Positions 38,592-49,796 of a stretch of DNA of 64,000 bases are shown piece after piece. The translations under genes were made by a program, and so were the position numbers. How positions within the stretch are numbered: the first letter of the stretch is position 1; the number at the start of each line of letters is the position of its first letter. This DNA is from Helicobacter muridarum (GTDB lineage Bacteria; Campylobacterota; Campylobacteria; Campylobacterales; Helicobacteraceae), in the NCBI RefSeq assembly GCF_000765805.2, contig NZ_JRPD02000007.1, positions 1 through 64,000 on the forward strand, written 5' to 3'. The notes under the pieces are model-generated. The model ran no database searches. It saw only the letters and a list, made by a program, of their open reading frames with translations, and was not told the DNA's origin.

Positions 38592-39515
38592 TTATATTTT
38601 GTTGGAACTACCTAGTATTTTCATTCTTTCTACAATAACCTTACTCATAGCTTCCATACCTGGTGCAAAGAACTTGCGTAAGTCAAATTGCCCCTTATCT
38701 TTATTTGCTAGCTTGCGAACTTCAGCAATAAATGCTATACGTAAATCTGTATCTGTATTTACTTTATTGATGCCGCCCTTTACTGCTTCTTGCAAAAACG
38801 AAAAAGGTACACCTTTGCTTGAACCAATATCGCCCCCGCTTTCTTGGAAACTGGCTCTAACATAATCTGGAATCGCGCTAGCACCATGTAAGACAAGTGG
38901 AACCTTGGTTAACTCTTTAACTAGCTTTAGCCTTTCAAAGTCAAGTTTTGGTTCTCCTTTGAATTTAAATGCTCCATGACTTGTGCCAATAGCTGGAGCA
39001 AGATAATCAACTTTAGATTCTTTAACAAACCTTTCTGCTTCTTTTGGATTTACTAACACAGCATCTTTTTCATCAACTGATATATTATCCTCAATACCCA
39101 TAAGTCTACCAAGCTCTGCCTCAACGCCAACACCATTTTCATGCGCCATTTGCACTACTTTATAGGTTTCAGTAAGATTCTCGTCAAAAGGATGATGAGA
39201 AGCATCTATCATTACAGAAGTAAACCCAGCTTCAACCGCTTTTTTACAAGAATCAAAACTCGTTCCATGGTCTAAATGCAGAGCAACAGGAATATGAGGA
39301 TAACGTTTACACATTGTTTTTACCATAGAAACAGCCATATCTATGCCCATATATTTGATTGCCCCTTCGCTTGCTTGCACAAATATTGGTGAATTTGCTT
39401 CATTGGCGGCTACAAAAATAGCATTAATCATTTCAAAATTGACAAAATTAAAAGCACCGACTCCATAGCCTTCTTTATTCGCCTTATTTAGAATCTCCTG
39501 TCCATAAACTAGCAT
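38592..39515 (-). CDS. fba: Class II fructose-bisphosphate aldolase
   Basis: Zinc-dependent cleavage/synthesis of fructose-1,6-bisphosphate. Zinc and catalytic residues lie in VALHLDHGTSFDSC, MIDASHHPFDENL, GVEAELGRLMG, GTSHGAFKFKG and LVLHGASAIPDY. Its 307 residues match H. pylori HP0176. AAGGAG precedes the ATG by six bases. In H. pylori fba sits beside the CBF2 gene. Here the two are about 22 kb apart, so gene order has been rearranged. Confidence 0.96.
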   Translation of the reverse strand: MLVYGQEILNKANKEGYGVGAFNFVNFEMINAIFVAANEANSPIFVQASEGAIKYMGIDMAVSMVKTMCKRYPHIPVALHLDHGTSFDSCKKAVEAGFTSVMIDASHHPFDENLTETYKVVQMAHENGVGVEAELGRLMGIEDNISVDEKDAVLVNPKEAERFVKESKVDYLAPAIGTSHGAFKFKGEPKLDFERLKLVKELTKVPLVLHGASAIPDYVRASFQESGGDIGSSKGVPFSFLQEAVKGGINKVNTDTDLRIAFIAEVRKLANKDKGQFDLRKFFAPGMEAMSKVIVERMKILGSSNKI

Positions 39516-39748
39516 ATATTCTCCTTGATTAGAAGGGATTTAAAGTTATTATTGTAACAAAAATATAAGAGTTTGAGTGTTGTTAGATTTTTCAACTCTT
39601 ATTGGGAATTTTAAGTTAAGGGTTACATTAGTATTTTGAGATATTTTAATAAATTAGTTTTGTATCTAATCTCTAAATATTTCATATCTAATGATATATA
39701 TCAAAGGGTTGAAAAGTCAAGCATATTTATAATATATAGCTAATTTTA

Positions 39749-42700
39749 TTATTTTCCTTCAAATAGGGCTTTTCTACCAAGATTCCCATAGCGGTGAAAT
39801 GCAATGCTAGCAGCCCTTTCTGTATGATAATATAGAAGCTCAAAGTATCCATTGTCATATGGTTTATGATTAGCAATGAGCTTACCATGAGCACCCCCTT
39901 CTTTAATTAGCTTCTTACATATATCACAGTTAGAATCTAGATTACCTAGATAACGGATTAACTCATGATTCCCAGCTATCTCTATGAAATCTCTTTCACT
40001 TTGGTAATCAATGCTTACATTTTGCAAACACATTGTTTTGCTATTCTCTAATACAAATTCTAATGCTTTACTAATTTCTGTTGCTTTGATACTTAATGTT
40101 AGTTTAGTATTGACAATTTCACAAGCTGCTATAATTTTTAAAATGTCGCTCAAAGTATCTTCTTTTCTCACCCTATATATTACTGACTTCACTGGGACAT
40201 AATAAAATACATTATCTTCTCCGCGGATATTGACCACATCTCGCTGTTGCATAAATTCATTTTGATTGTAGTAACCATAGCTTTGTATAGCCTTAAGTAC
40301 TTTCTTTATCTCTCCTTCTAATTCATGACCAATTAAGTCAACTGATACAAAGTGATAAAACCTATCCTCAAATGTTGTATTGCTATGTGTTGTATCAATC
40401 TCTTTTGTTATATTTTTTTTGGGTGTTATATCTACAAACTGCGTTATATAATTATATCCTCCAGCCTTTCTACCAAATCCAACTGATGATTTGTTAATGC
40501 CACCAAAAGGCTGTCTTAATACAATAGCTCCTGTAGTTGGTTTATTGATATATATATTTCCTGCTTTTATATGTCGCATATAATGCTCCCACTCTCTTTC
40601 ATCAAGAGATTCTAATCCTCCAGTTAGACCATATCCTGTGGAATTAGCAATGTGTATAGCATGATCTAGATCCTTAGCGCACATTACGGATAAAACAGGA
40701 GCAAAAAACTCATTGAGATGAGATAGACTTTCCTCTTTTACGCCATATTTAATGCAGGGTTTCATAGCATATGGATTATTGTCTACAAAGCTAGGTTTTA
40801 ATACCCATTGCTCTCCCATTTGCAACTTCAAGCCCTCTTTGACCTTTTCGCTAATATTATCGCTAAGGTATCCTACTTTATTCTTGAAATCAAATGGTGA
40901 CCCCACATTTAGGCTTTGCGCAGCATCTACTAGTGTGCGAGCAAAGTTTTCGTCCTCATAGACTTCTTTTTCTAAGATTAGCAACGATGTTGCGCTGCAT
41001 TTTTGTCCTGAGTTTGAGAAGGCTGAATGTATAATGTTTTTAGCAGCTTGGTCTCTATCTGCCATTTTGGTTACAATTGTGGCATTCTTTCCTCCAGTTT
41101 CTGCACTCAAAAATATACTTGGGTTTTGCTCTAAGATTCTATATGCTGTATCTTCTCCGCCTGTAAGTATAGCAAAATTAGCCTCTGGCAAGACGAGCTC
41201 ATTTATATCCTTGCCACTTGCAGGAAGAAAAACTAAATATTCCTTTGGCAACCCAGCTTCATAGAAACACTCACATAACATGCTGCCTGTGATACATGAG
41301 AGATTTGAAGGTTTATAGATTACTCTATTTCCACTAGCAATGCTAGCTGCAATGCCGCCTACTGATATTGCTACAGGAAAGTTCCAAGGAGTAATGACTG
41401 CGCCTATACCTTTGGGAGTGAAATCATAATTACTATGCTCTTTTAGAATCTTTTGCATACTATGAGGATAAAATCGCAAGAAATCTATTGCTTCGCTAAC
41501 CTCCGGATCGGTCTCTAAAAATGTTTTGCCAACTTCTAGGGCTGATATGCCTATTAAATCACCTCTTTTGGCTGCAATAATTTCTGCTGTTTTAAGTAGG
41601 ATTTGTCCTAGTTCATCAAAACTTAGTTTCTGCTTTGCATTTTTTAGGAATGATATAGCTTTTGCGATAGTTTTAGTGCTTGCGTTGTGGATAGTGCCAA
41701 TTATATTATCTCCTCCTTTTGCTTTAATTTCTCGAGCATTTGAATTCTTTGGTCTATCTTCGCCAATGACTGGCGTAATAGTAACGGCAGAAAAATTAGT
41801 ATATTTGTGTTTAATGTCATTTGCCCATTCTCTATTGCAAGCAAGTATAAAGTCTGTATCAGGCTCGTTATGAAAAGTTTCTAAATTTGCCTTGCTTGTG
41901 AAAGGGGCTTGCAGTCTATTCTGATTTCTGTAGCTTTCTGTGCGAACAGATTCCATTTTTTTTAACGATTCTAAGAATATTTGTTCTTGTTGTTTCCATG
42001 CAGCAGAGTTTACCTCCAAGTCAAAGGAATACCGCATAAAATTGTCCTCGCTTGTATTCTCATCAAGTCTTCTTACAAGATATGCTATTGCGTTGTTAAA
42101 GTAAGCATCGCTACATACAGGTGCATATAATATTAATGGGTTGGTTTTTGAAACTTCTAAACCTGCTCTGACATTCATGCCCTCTAGCATCTCAAAAGTA
42201 AAAGATTCATATGCACCTGCTTGTCTTATACGAGTCATGGCATAGGCAATTTGGAATATATTATGTGAAGCAATACCGATATTGATATATTTAAAGTTAG
42301 AATCTTCTAATACATAATTAAGCATTTTGTTATAATTAGAGTCTGTATCAACTTTGTGTCTAAATGTTGGTAACTCCCAACCTTTTATGCTAGCAGTAGT
42401 TTCCTCTGACGCCATATTTGCGCCTTTTACTATACGTATCTTAATTGGAGGTTTGCCACTTTCCACTCTAGCCTTAGAAAAGTCTACTAACTTCTTAAGA
42501 TATTCATAGGACTCTGGTATATAAGCTTGCAATACGATACCAGCTTTTATGTCAAACTTTGCAATAGATTCCATAAATGCAACCACAGTTAACTCTAGAT
42601 CTTTGTATTCCTCCATGTCTAAATTAATGAATTTCTCATTACCGTTTTTCTTTTGGGTTTGAGCTATGTCATAAAGTTTATCTAGTCTTTTTACTATCTC

Positions 42701-43285
42701 ATTTTTGGAATATTCAAAATCAAGTATATTTATTTGTGAAAAAATTGTTGTTATTTTAATAGACATATAGTCTATGTATTTCGAGTTAAGTGCGTCTTCA
42801 TATTTTTGCAAGCGATAATTTGCTTCTAAATTTCCTAATACTTCCTCTCCAATCAGATTCACATTCAAGCCTATACGACGTTCTTTCCTCTTATCTGATT
42901 TTTTTTTTAGTGAAATTGGTTTTTCATCTAACACTATTTTTTTGGTGTCATTCCTTAGATTTCTAATAAACAATGGCACACTTATAGATGGCACGCTTTT
43001 ACCAATGCCAAGAAAACTCTGCAACAGTATTCTCTCAAATGATGAAAAAAAGTCTGCTATGCCATATCGTTGTAATGTGTGTGAGATAAATTCATACGCC
43101 GTAAAACTGTCCTTAGACCTAAAACTCCTATCAAGCAATTCAATTAGCATAACCTTGCTTTGCGGATTTTCTAACATTTTCATCATTCTTTTTCGGAATC
43201 TTTTTTCAGATTGACTTAAATCTTTGTTGATTTCGTATTGCAGTTTTCTTGCTAGATGTAGAGTTTCTTTTATGGTGTCTTTCAT
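39749..43285 (-). CDS. putA: Bifunctional proline dehydrogenase/glutamate-semialdehyde dehydrogenase PutA
   Basis: Oxidises proline to glutamate at the membrane, passing electrons to quinone and NAD+. The 1178 residues match the H. pylori HP0056 type. The flavin domain (about 130-470) includes GIVLQAYIPESYEYL, IRIVKGANMASE and SDAYFNNAIAYLVRRLDEN. The aldehyde dehydrogenase domain (about 520-990) includes ITPWNFPVAISVGG, the Glu motif LSAETGGKNATIV and catalytic Cys in NSGQKCSATSLLIL. A C-terminal region of about 180 residues follows. No N-terminal DNA-binding domain is present. putP, often adjacent, is missing here. Confidence 0.96.
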   Translation of the reverse strand: MKDTIKETLHLARKLQYEINKDLSQSEKRFRKRMMKMLENPQSKVMLIELLDRSFRSKDSFTAYEFISHTLQRYGIADFFSSFERILLQSFLGIGKSVPSISVPLFIRNLRNDTKKIVLDEKPISLKKKSDKRKERRIGLNVNLIGEEVLGNLEANYRLQKYEDALNSKYIDYMSIKITTIFSQINILDFEYSKNEIVKRLDKLYDIAQTQKKNGNEKFINLDMEEYKDLELTVVAFMESIAKFDIKAGIVLQAYIPESYEYLKKLVDFSKARVESGKPPIKIRIVKGANMASEETTASIKGWELPTFRHKVDTDSNYNKMLNYVLEDSNFKYINIGIASHNIFQIAYAMTRIRQAGAYESFTFEMLEGMNVRAGLEVSKTNPLILYAPVCSDAYFNNAIAYLVRRLDENTSEDNFMRYSFDLEVNSAAWKQQEQIFLESLKKMESVRTESYRNQNRLQAPFTSKANLETFHNEPDTDFILACNREWANDIKHKYTNFSAVTITPVIGEDRPKNSNAREIKAKGGDNIIGTIHNASTKTIAKAISFLKNAKQKLSFDELGQILLKTAEIIAAKRGDLIGISALEVGKTFLETDPEVSEAIDFLRFYPHSMQKILKEHSNYDFTPKGIGAVITPWNFPVAISVGGIAASIASGNRVIYKPSNLSCITGSMLCECFYEAGLPKEYLVFLPASGKDINELVLPEANFAILTGGEDTAYRILEQNPSIFLSAETGGKNATIVTKMADRDQAAKNIIHSAFSNSGQKCSATSLLILEKEVYEDENFARTLVDAAQSLNVGSPFDFKNKVGYLSDNISEKVKEGLKLQMGEQWVLKPSFVDNNPYAMKPCIKYGVKEESLSHLNEFFAPVLSVMCAKDLDHAIHIANSTGYGLTGGLESLDEREWEHYMRHIKAGNIYINKPTTGAIVLRQPFGGINKSSVGFGRKAGGYNYITQFVDITPKKNITKEIDTTHSNTTFEDRFYHFVSVDLIGHELEGEIKKVLKAIQSYGYYNQNEFMQQRDVVNIRGEDNVFYYVPVKSVIYRVRKEDTLSDILKIIAACEIVNTKLTLSIKATEISKALEFVLENSKTMCLQNVSIDYQSERDFIEIAGNHELIRYLGNLDSNCDICKKLIKEGGAHGKLIANHKPYDNGYFELLYYHTERAASIAFHRYGNLGRKALFEGK

Positions 43286-43508
43286 TATTTCTCCTTAGGT
43301 TAATATACTAGGTTATTCTATCTTAAAAGTAACATAATTATTTAGATAAATTTATGACAAACTAGTTAATCATGTCTAACTTAAATATAATCTTGTAACC
43401 CTTAATTTTGTAATCTTTAATCAATACTTAGCCAATAAACATAGTAAAATTATTGCTTTTATTATTTAGCTAATCTTTTTAAAGACTTTACACAAAGGAT
43501 TCTCTATA

Positions 43509-45971
43509 ATGACTAACAAGCAAAGCTACAATCCTAAAGAAATAGAATCAAAGTGGCAAAAAATCTGGAGTGATACAAGAGCTTTTGAGCCAAAAGATGA
43601 CTTTTCGCAGCCCAAGAAATATATTCTATCAATGTTCCCATATCCAAGTGGTGCTATACATATGGGTCATGTCCGCAATTACTGCATTGGCGATGCTATA
43701 GCTCGTTATTATCGTATGTATGGATACAATGTGTTACACCCAATAGGCTTTGATGCTTTTGGTATGCCTGCTGAAAATGCTGCAATCAAATATAATGTTC
43801 ACCCAAAAGATTGGACATATTCCAATATGCAAACCATGCTAAAAGAAATGTATTCTCTTGGTTTAAGTTTCTCAAGTGATAGAGTAATAGAGACTTGCTC
43901 TCCGATATATACAAAATACGAGCAAGAATTCTTTATACAAATGTGGAAGAAAGGCTTAGTATATCGCAAAAAAGCTCTATTAAATTGGTGCCCTTGTGAT
44001 TTGACTGTATTAGCAAATGAGCAAGTTATTGATGGAAGATGTTGGAGGTGTAATACTGAAGTGGTGCAAAGGGAAATGCACCAATATTATTTTAGAATTA
44101 CAAATTATGCAGAAGAGTTATTAAGAGATTTAGATTCCCTTGAAGGGCAATGGCCCCAACAAGTCATAAGCATGCAGAGAAATTGGATTGGAAAATCAGA
44201 AGGACTAGAGTTTGATTTTTTGCTTGATAAAGTTTCCCAAGATATGTTAGATTCTAAGATTACCTCGATAAATGTATATACTACTAGATGCGATACTATT
44301 TATGGGGTTTCTTGTTGTGTCATTGCCCCAGAGCATGAGATTGTCAATATTTTGATAGAAAAAAATCTCTTAGATTTAGAATGTGTAGAGGCTATTAATA
44401 AGATTCGCAACCAGAGTGAGAGAGAGAGAGCTAAAGATACTAAGCAAGGAGTAGCACTACCACTTTATGTTATTCATCCATTAAATGGAAAAAGGTTGCC
44501 TGTATGGGTAGGCAATTTTGTTCTTATGAGTTATGGCTCTGGTGCTGTAATGAGTGTTCCATATCATGATGAGAGGGATTTTGAGTTTGCCAAGAAATAT
44601 AATTTGCCTATATTGAAAGTTATAACTCCTAATAGCGGCACAAACATCGATGCAACTTCACCTTATATCCATGATGGAATCCTATGTAATAGCGATGAGT
44701 ATTCTGGTCTTACAAGTGAGCAGGCTAGGGAGAAAATTAGCATATTTTTCGAGCAAAATAGTAGGGGAAAAAGAGTTACAAAATACAAGTTGCGCGATTG
44801 GGGAATTTCTAGGCAACGCTATTGGGGAACTCCAATTCCTCTTATACATTGTCCAAATTGTGGTGTGCTAGAGGAAATAAATTTGCCTGTTACATTGCCT
44901 GATGATATAAAAATCACAGGTGAGGGCAATCCTTTAAATAGACATTCTACCTGGAAAGATGTAGTATGTCACAAATGTGGAGCTAAAGCTACTAGAGAGA
45001 GCGATACTATGGATACATTTGTTGAATCTAGCTGGTATTTCTTGCGCTATACTACACCTCCAGAGCTATATGAAAAATTGGCATTTAGTAAAGAATCTTT
45101 GGATTATTTTATGCCTGTAGATCAATATGTGGGTGGCATTGAACATGCTATATTGCATTTACTATATGCTAGATTTTTTACTAAAGTTTTACGAGATTTG
45201 GGATATTTATCATTTAGTGAGCCATTTAGCGCATTGCTATCACAAGGTATGGTGCTAAAAAATGGCGCAAAGATGTCCAAAAGTCTGGGCAATATTGTAG
45301 AGCCAAAACACATTATAGAATCTTATGGAGCTGATACAGCTAGGCTTTTTGCTCTTTTTGCTGCACCTCCAACTTATGCATTAGAGTGGAATGATGAGGG
45401 TGTGAGAGGATGCTATAAGTTTATCAATCGCCTTGTAGATAGAAAAGATCGTGTGCAGAAAGATGCAAATTTATATGACATAAAGTCTATAGATTTGAGC
45501 AAGGATTCTAAGATCGCTCGTTACAAAGTTCATGATGCCTTGCAAAAGTATCAAAACGTTTTTACTAAAAAGCTTGATGGTTATCCATTTAATGTTGTCA
45601 TTGCGGCTTGTATGGAAGCACACAATGCAATTTCTGCACAAAATGATGACTTGGTTTTTACAGAAGGGTATTATATATTGTTGCATATATTGGAAGGATT
45701 CATACCACATATAGCAAGTGAGTTAAGTCAAGAGCTATTTAATATGGCAAATTTTAGCCCATTAAAGGTAGACCATAGTGCTTTTATTCAAGATGAGATT
45801 AGCTATGTGGTTAGTGTAAATGGCAAGAGGCGTGCTGAAATATCTTTGCGAAGTGATTCTAGCAAAGAGGAAGCAATAGCAAAAGCAAAGCAAGTAGCCA
45901 ACAAGTGGTTGACTAGTCCTATTAAAAAAGAAATCTTTGTGCAAAATAAGCTTATTAATTTTGTGTTATAG
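43509..45971 (+). CDS. leuS: Leucyl-tRNA synthetase
   Basis: Charges tRNA-Leu. The class I signatures are HMGH in [14 protein letters not shown] (about 47-60) and KMSKS in [13 protein letters not shown] (about 585-595). The CP1 editing domain with [19 protein letters not shown] lies between them, and zinc-type cysteines occur in [16 protein letters not shown] and in HCPNCG/CHKCG. Length is 820 residues, normal. It diverges from putA across about 220 AT-rich bases. Confidence 0.97.
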   Translation: MTNKQSYNPKEIESKWQKIWSDTRAFEPKDDFSQPKKYILSMFPYPSGAIHMGHVRNYCIGDAIARYYRMYGYNVLHPIGFDAFGMPAENAAIKYNVHPKDWTYSNMQTMLKEMYSLGLSFSSDRVIETCSPIYTKYEQEFFIQMWKKGLVYRKKALLNWCPCDLTVLANEQVIDGRCWRCNTEVVQREMHQYYFRITNYAEELLRDLDSLEGQWPQQVISMQRNWIGKSEGLEFDFLLDKVSQDMLDSKITSINVYTTRCDTIYGVSCCVIAPEHEIVNILIEKNLLDLECVEAINKIRNQSERERAKDTKQGVALPLYVIHPLNGKRLPVWVGNFVLMSYGSGAVMSVPYHDERDFEFAKKYNLPILKVITPNSGTNIDATSPYIHDGILCNSDEYSGLTSEQAREKISIFFEQNSRGKRVTKYKLRDWGISRQRYWGTPIPLIHCPNCGVLEEINLPVTLPDDIKITGEGNPLNRHSTWKDVVCHKCGAKATRESDTMDTFVESSWYFLRYTTPPELYEKLAFSKESLDYFMPVDQYVGGIEHAILHLLYARFFTKVLRDLGYLSFSEPFSALLSQGMVLKNGAKMSKSLGNIVEPKHIIESYGADTARLFALFAAPPTYALEWNDEGVRGCYKFINRLVDRKDRVQKDANLYDIKSIDLSKDSKIARYKVHDALQKYQNVFTKKLDGYPFNVVIAACMEAHNAISAQNDDLVFTEGYYILLHILEGFIPHIASELSQELFNMANFSPLKVDHSAFIQDEISYVVSVNGKRRAEISLRSDSSKEEAIAKAKQVANKWLTSPIKKEIFVQNKLINFVL

Positions 45972-46215
45972 AATATTGCAAATTTATCTTCTTAAGCATT
46001 TAGATTTCAGTTTAATGCTATAATTAATTTATCTACAATTTAGCTTAGCGTTATTTTAATTACCTTATTATTTTTCATTCAAATAATGATAGCTATTTAA
46101 TAAATCTCAATGTAAGATTATTTACAAAGTTGGGCTTGATTATAAATGTAACCAATCTTGATTTTGACAATTTCACATGTTAGAATCAAGAGTTATTTTT
46201 GTGATAGGGGAATAT

Positions 46216-46968
46216 ATGGGAAGAGCCTTTGAATACAGACGAGCTGCAAAAGAAAAGCGATGGGATAAGATGAGCAAGGTATTTCCAAAGCTTGCTGCAG
46301 CAATTACTTTAGCAGCAAAACAAGGCGGTATAGATCCAGAGATGAATGCTAAGTTACGTACAGCTATCGCCAATGCTAAAGCTCAAAATATGCCAAAGGA
46401 TAATATAGAATCCGCAATCAAGAGAGCTAGCGCAAAAGAAGGTAGTTTTAGCGAAGTCTCTTATGAGGGCAAGGCAGCAAATGGCATATTAATATTTATT
46501 GAGTGTGCTACTGACAATCCTACAAGGACTGTGGCAAATATCAAAAGCTATTTTAATAAAACATCAGGAGCTAGCCTACTTACAAATGGCTCAATTGATT
46601 TTATGTTTGAACGTAAAGGTGAATTTCATATAGATTTAGGAAATCAAGATAGAGATTTTGTTGAGCTTAGCTTAATTGATTATGGTTTAGATTCCCTGCA
46701 AGAATATGAAGTTAGCGATATTTACGCTAATGAGTCTAGTGGCACTAAGCATAAGAATCTTTATATTGCTCATTGTCGCTATGAGGATTTTGGCGAGCTT
46801 GCAAATGGACTAGAATCACTAGGCATTATGCCTATATCATCAAAGTTAGTTCGCATCCCCACAAATCCAATCACTCTTACAGAAGAGCAAATTTTAGATT
46901 TAGAAAAACTTCTTGATAAGATTGAAGATGATTCTGATGTCCAAGCGGTCTATACCAATCTCTCCTAA
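46216..46968 (+). CDS. YebC/PmpR family protein
   Basis: Members are DNA-binding regulators or translation factors that relieve stalled ribosomes. The N-terminus [39 protein letters not shown] and [19 protein letters not shown] are canonical. I start at the ATG of MGRAFEYRR because AGGGGAA lies five bases upstream. An ATG 13 codons earlier has no such site and lies outside the conserved region. This gives 250 residues. It stands alone between leuS and an MFS gene. Confidence 0.93.
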   Translation: MGRAFEYRRAAKEKRWDKMSKVFPKLAAAITLAAKQGGIDPEMNAKLRTAIANAKAQNMPKDNIESAIKRASAKEGSFSEVSYEGKAANGILIFIECATDNPTRTVANIKSYFNKTSGASLLTNGSIDFMFERKGEFHIDLGNQDRDFVELSLIDYGLDSLQEYEVSDIYANESSGTKHKNLYIAHCRYEDFGELANGLESLGIMPISSKLVRIPTNPITLTEEQILDLEKLLDKIEDDSDVQAVYTNLS

Positions 46969-47039
46969 TTACATTCCAATCAAATATGTTAAATGCTTAT
47001 AATCTTTTGTTTTGATTCTAAACGCTAAAGGTGCGAATT

Positions 47040-48410
47040 GTGTTTAAGCAAGTTTTTCCTCTACTAAGTATTTTATTCTTTCGATTCTTGGGACTTTTTA
47101 TCGTTTTGCCAGTCATATCCTTGCTTGTTTCCACAATGGAGCATGCAAGTATTATTAATGTAGGCATAGCCATAGGCGCACCATATCTATTTCAAGTGAT
47201 ATTTCAACCATTATTTGGCCGCTGGAGTGATAGATATGGTAGGAAACCAGTTTTATTAATAGGCCTTGTAGTATTTTTAATAGGATCTATTGTTTGCATG
47301 CTAGCGGATTCTATCTATTACTTAATAATTGGTCGTTGTTTGCAAGGAATGGGTGCGATTGGCGGGATATTAACTGCATTGGTTGCAGACTGTGTGCCTG
47401 AAGAAAGACGCACGCATGCTATGGCAATTATGGGTGTTGGAATCTTTGCTAGTTTCATTGTGGCTATGATTCTTGGCTCATTTGTTGGTGGCACATCATA
47501 TGGACTTGGCGGGCTATTTGGACTTAGTGCATTTTTAAGTTTTGTATCAATAATTATTGCAGTATATTTTGTTAAATTCAAAGATAGAATTACTTATTCT
47601 TATATACTAGATTCTAGTATTTATAATAAAGAGATTACAAGGAGCATTGTAATTGCTTGTGCCAGTAACTTCATAGAAAAATTTCTAATGATTTTTACTT
47701 TTTCTATAGCTCCTATCGCGCTTAGTTTGTATATGGACAAATCAAACTTCTATGCTGTATATATAATTGCTGTATTTTTTGCAATTTTGTCTCTAGCTCC
47801 AGCCTCAATATTTAGTGAGAAAAAAGGTAAATCCTTACAGGTGCTATCTATAAGCATTGCATTGTTCTTTACATGCTATTTAGGATTAGCATTATTTATT
47901 GAGAATGTAGGAATATTTTCATTTTGTTTTGTTTTATTTTTTATTGCATTTTCCATACAGGAGGCATTGTTACAAAGCTTAGTTAGCAAATATGCTAAAG
48001 CTAGCGTTAGAGGAGCAGTCATTGGAGATTTTAGTGCCGCAGGATTTGCTGGAAGCTTTTTTGGGGCTATGCTTGGAGGAGTCTTTCATGATTACTCAAT
48101 TTTAATTGAGTGGCATAGTATTATATTCTTCATTATAGCAACTCTTATGGTTATTTGGGGCTTTGTAGCAAGGAAGTGGCTTGCTAATCCGCACAATGCA
48201 AAGATGCTATATATTCGCACAGAAGATATTGCTATTCCACAAGATTTAATGCGCTCAAAGCTTGAATCATTCTTAAGAAATGAAAGCATAATTGAGTGGT
48301 ATGAGAATGTAAGCGAGAATATTATGATTATTAAGTATCGTATTGATAGGATTAGCCCTATTGATATAACAAATCTGCTTAACCTACAACAAGCAAAGAA
48401 TCATAAATAG
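47040..48410 (+). CDS. MFS efflux-type transporter with C-terminal soluble tail
   Basis: Twelve-span major facilitator protein. The loop 2-3 signature GRWSDRYGRKPVLLIGL and the motif GRCLQGMGAIGGILTALVAD with the following MAIMGVGI place it among drug/sugar efflux carriers, like H. pylori HP1181. A cytosolic tail of about 70 residues (from WLANPHNAKM) is unusual for the superfamily. I prefer a GTG with AAAGG eight bases before it. Another GTG three codons upstream lacks a ribosome-binding site. The substrate is unknown. Confidence 0.82.
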   Translation: MFKQVFPLLSILFFRFLGLFIVLPVISLLVSTMEHASIINVGIAIGAPYLFQVIFQPLFGRWSDRYGRKPVLLIGLVVFLIGSIVCMLADSIYYLIIGRCLQGMGAIGGILTALVADCVPEERRTHAMAIMGVGIFASFIVAMILGSFVGGTSYGLGGLFGLSAFLSFVSIIIAVYFVKFKDRITYSYILDSSIYNKEITRSIVIACASNFIEKFLMIFTFSIAPIALSLYMDKSNFYAVYIIAVFFAILSLAPASIFSEKKGKSLQVLSISIALFFTCYLGLALFIENVGIFSFCFVLFFIAFSIQEALLQSLVSKYAKASVRGAVIGDFSAAGFAGSFFGAMLGGVFHDYSILIEWHSIIFFIIATLMVIWGFVARKWLANPHNAKMLYIRTEDIAIPQDLMRSKLESFLRNESIIEWYENVSENIMIIKYRIDRISPIDITNLLNLQQAKNHK

Positions 48411-48616
48411 AAATTTGTGAATAATTTTGCATTAAATTATTATAAGGATAATAATAGTTATACTAAATTCTAAGTAAAAGTGATAGAATCTAGCCATAAA
48501 ACTCCATAGTATTAAAATTTTCAAGTTTTTATGAAACATCAAAGCTAAATCATAATATATAATTAGGATAAATAAAGCATTGTTACTAAATAGCTAGGAA
48601 TTTAGCGGAGATGTTT

Positions 48617-49786
48617 ATGGCAAGAAAAAAGATATTTTGGCTTAATTGTCTAGTTATAGTGGTAGTGGCGTTTAATCTTCGTGCTCCCATTACTTCTGTT
48701 GGTGTTATTATTGAAGTTATTAAGGAATATTATTCTCTTAGTTCTGCTATGGCTGGGCTGTTAATCTCCTTGCCCCTTATTGCCTTTGGTAGTGTTTCGT
48801 TTATTGCTCCATATTTTGCACCTATTGCAACTCTTATGTGGGGAATATTATTTATTATATTTGGTGAAATCTTGCGTAGTATCAATGGTGAGATTGGGCT
48901 ATTTGTAGGAATGTCTTTGCTTGGAGCAGGAATTGCCATTGGCAATGTGTTACTGCCTAGCTTTGTTAAGCAGAAATTCCCAGATAAGCTTCCACAAATG
49001 ATGGGCTTATATAGCTTAACTTTAAACCTCTCATCTGTTGTAGGAATTGCTATTAGCCTTCCATTGCTGTATTTTCTTCCTCTGCGCCTAGCCTTGTCAT
49101 TTTGGGTTATATTTGCTTTGCTAGCTCTCTTGATATATATTCCTCAAATTCGCAATGGTAGAATTTTTAGGGCTAAACAAAAATTAGTTAGCGCGCCAAA
49201 TGTATTTAAACATAAAAGCGCATGGATTATCACTTGCTTTATGGGGTTTCAAGGCTTCATAGCTTATAGTATTTTTTCTTGGTTTGCATCTATGGTGATT
49301 TATAGTGGCTACTCACAAGAGGTTGGTGGGCAAGTTTTGCTTGTATCGCAGTTAGTAGCTGTGCCAGTTGGGCTATTTGGTCCATTGCTGCTAGCTAGAT
49401 TACGCAATATCTACAAAGCTCCATATATTGCTATATTATGTCTTTGCTATATTGTAGCATTATTCCTTTTGCTTATATTTGATTCCTTATTTGTGTTTTA
49501 TATTAGCTCAATATTGATTGGCATTCCTATGGGCGGTGTGTTTGGTATAGTTTTACTTTTTATGTCAACAAAAAGTCAGAATGTCTTCATAGCTGCTAGG
49601 CTTTCTGCTATGTCGCAGGGTTTAGGTTATCTTATTGCTTCTAGCGCGCCGCTAATTTTAGGCTGTCTGAATGATTATTTTGGAGGGTTCAAAGAAGCTA
49701 TTATATTGCTAATATTTGTTAGTTTTATTGTTTGTATATTGGGGCTTCTAGCCTATAAATCGCCCATTATTACTATGAGATCATAA
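48617..49786 (+). CDS. MFS transporter of the CynX/NimT type
   Basis: About 389 residues with 12 spans. The start VVAFNLRAPITSVGVIIEVI and GLLISLPLIAFGSVSF are typical of the CynX/NimT (cyanate/2-nitroimidazole) family. Substrates of most members are unknown. Two ATGs lie six bases apart. The second is chosen because GGAG sits six bases before it and directly abuts the first. It ends ten bases before the radical SAM gene, so the two are probably co-transcribed. Confidence 0.82.
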   Translation: MARKKIFWLNCLVIVVVAFNLRAPITSVGVIIEVIKEYYSLSSAMAGLLISLPLIAFGSVSFIAPYFAPIATLMWGILFIIFGEILRSINGEIGLFVGMSLLGAGIAIGNVLLPSFVKQKFPDKLPQMMGLYSLTLNLSSVVGIAISLPLLYFLPLRLALSFWVIFALLALLIYIPQIRNGRIFRAKQKLVSAPNVFKHKSAWIITCFMGFQGFIAYSIFSWFASMVIYSGYSQEVGGQVLLVSQLVAVPVGLFGPLLLARLRNIYKAPYIAILCLCYIVALFLLLIFDSLFVFYISSILIGIPMGGVFGIVLLFMSTKSQNVFIAARLSAMSQGLGYLIASSAPLILGCLNDYFGGFKEAIILLIFVSFIVCILGLLAYKSPIITMRS

Positions 49787-49796
49787 GGTGGTAGCT

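Noticed and set aside
40011-43214. Several plus-strand open frames inside putA
   Set aside because: They are antisense shadows of a clear 1178-codon gene, without start signals or recognisable domains.
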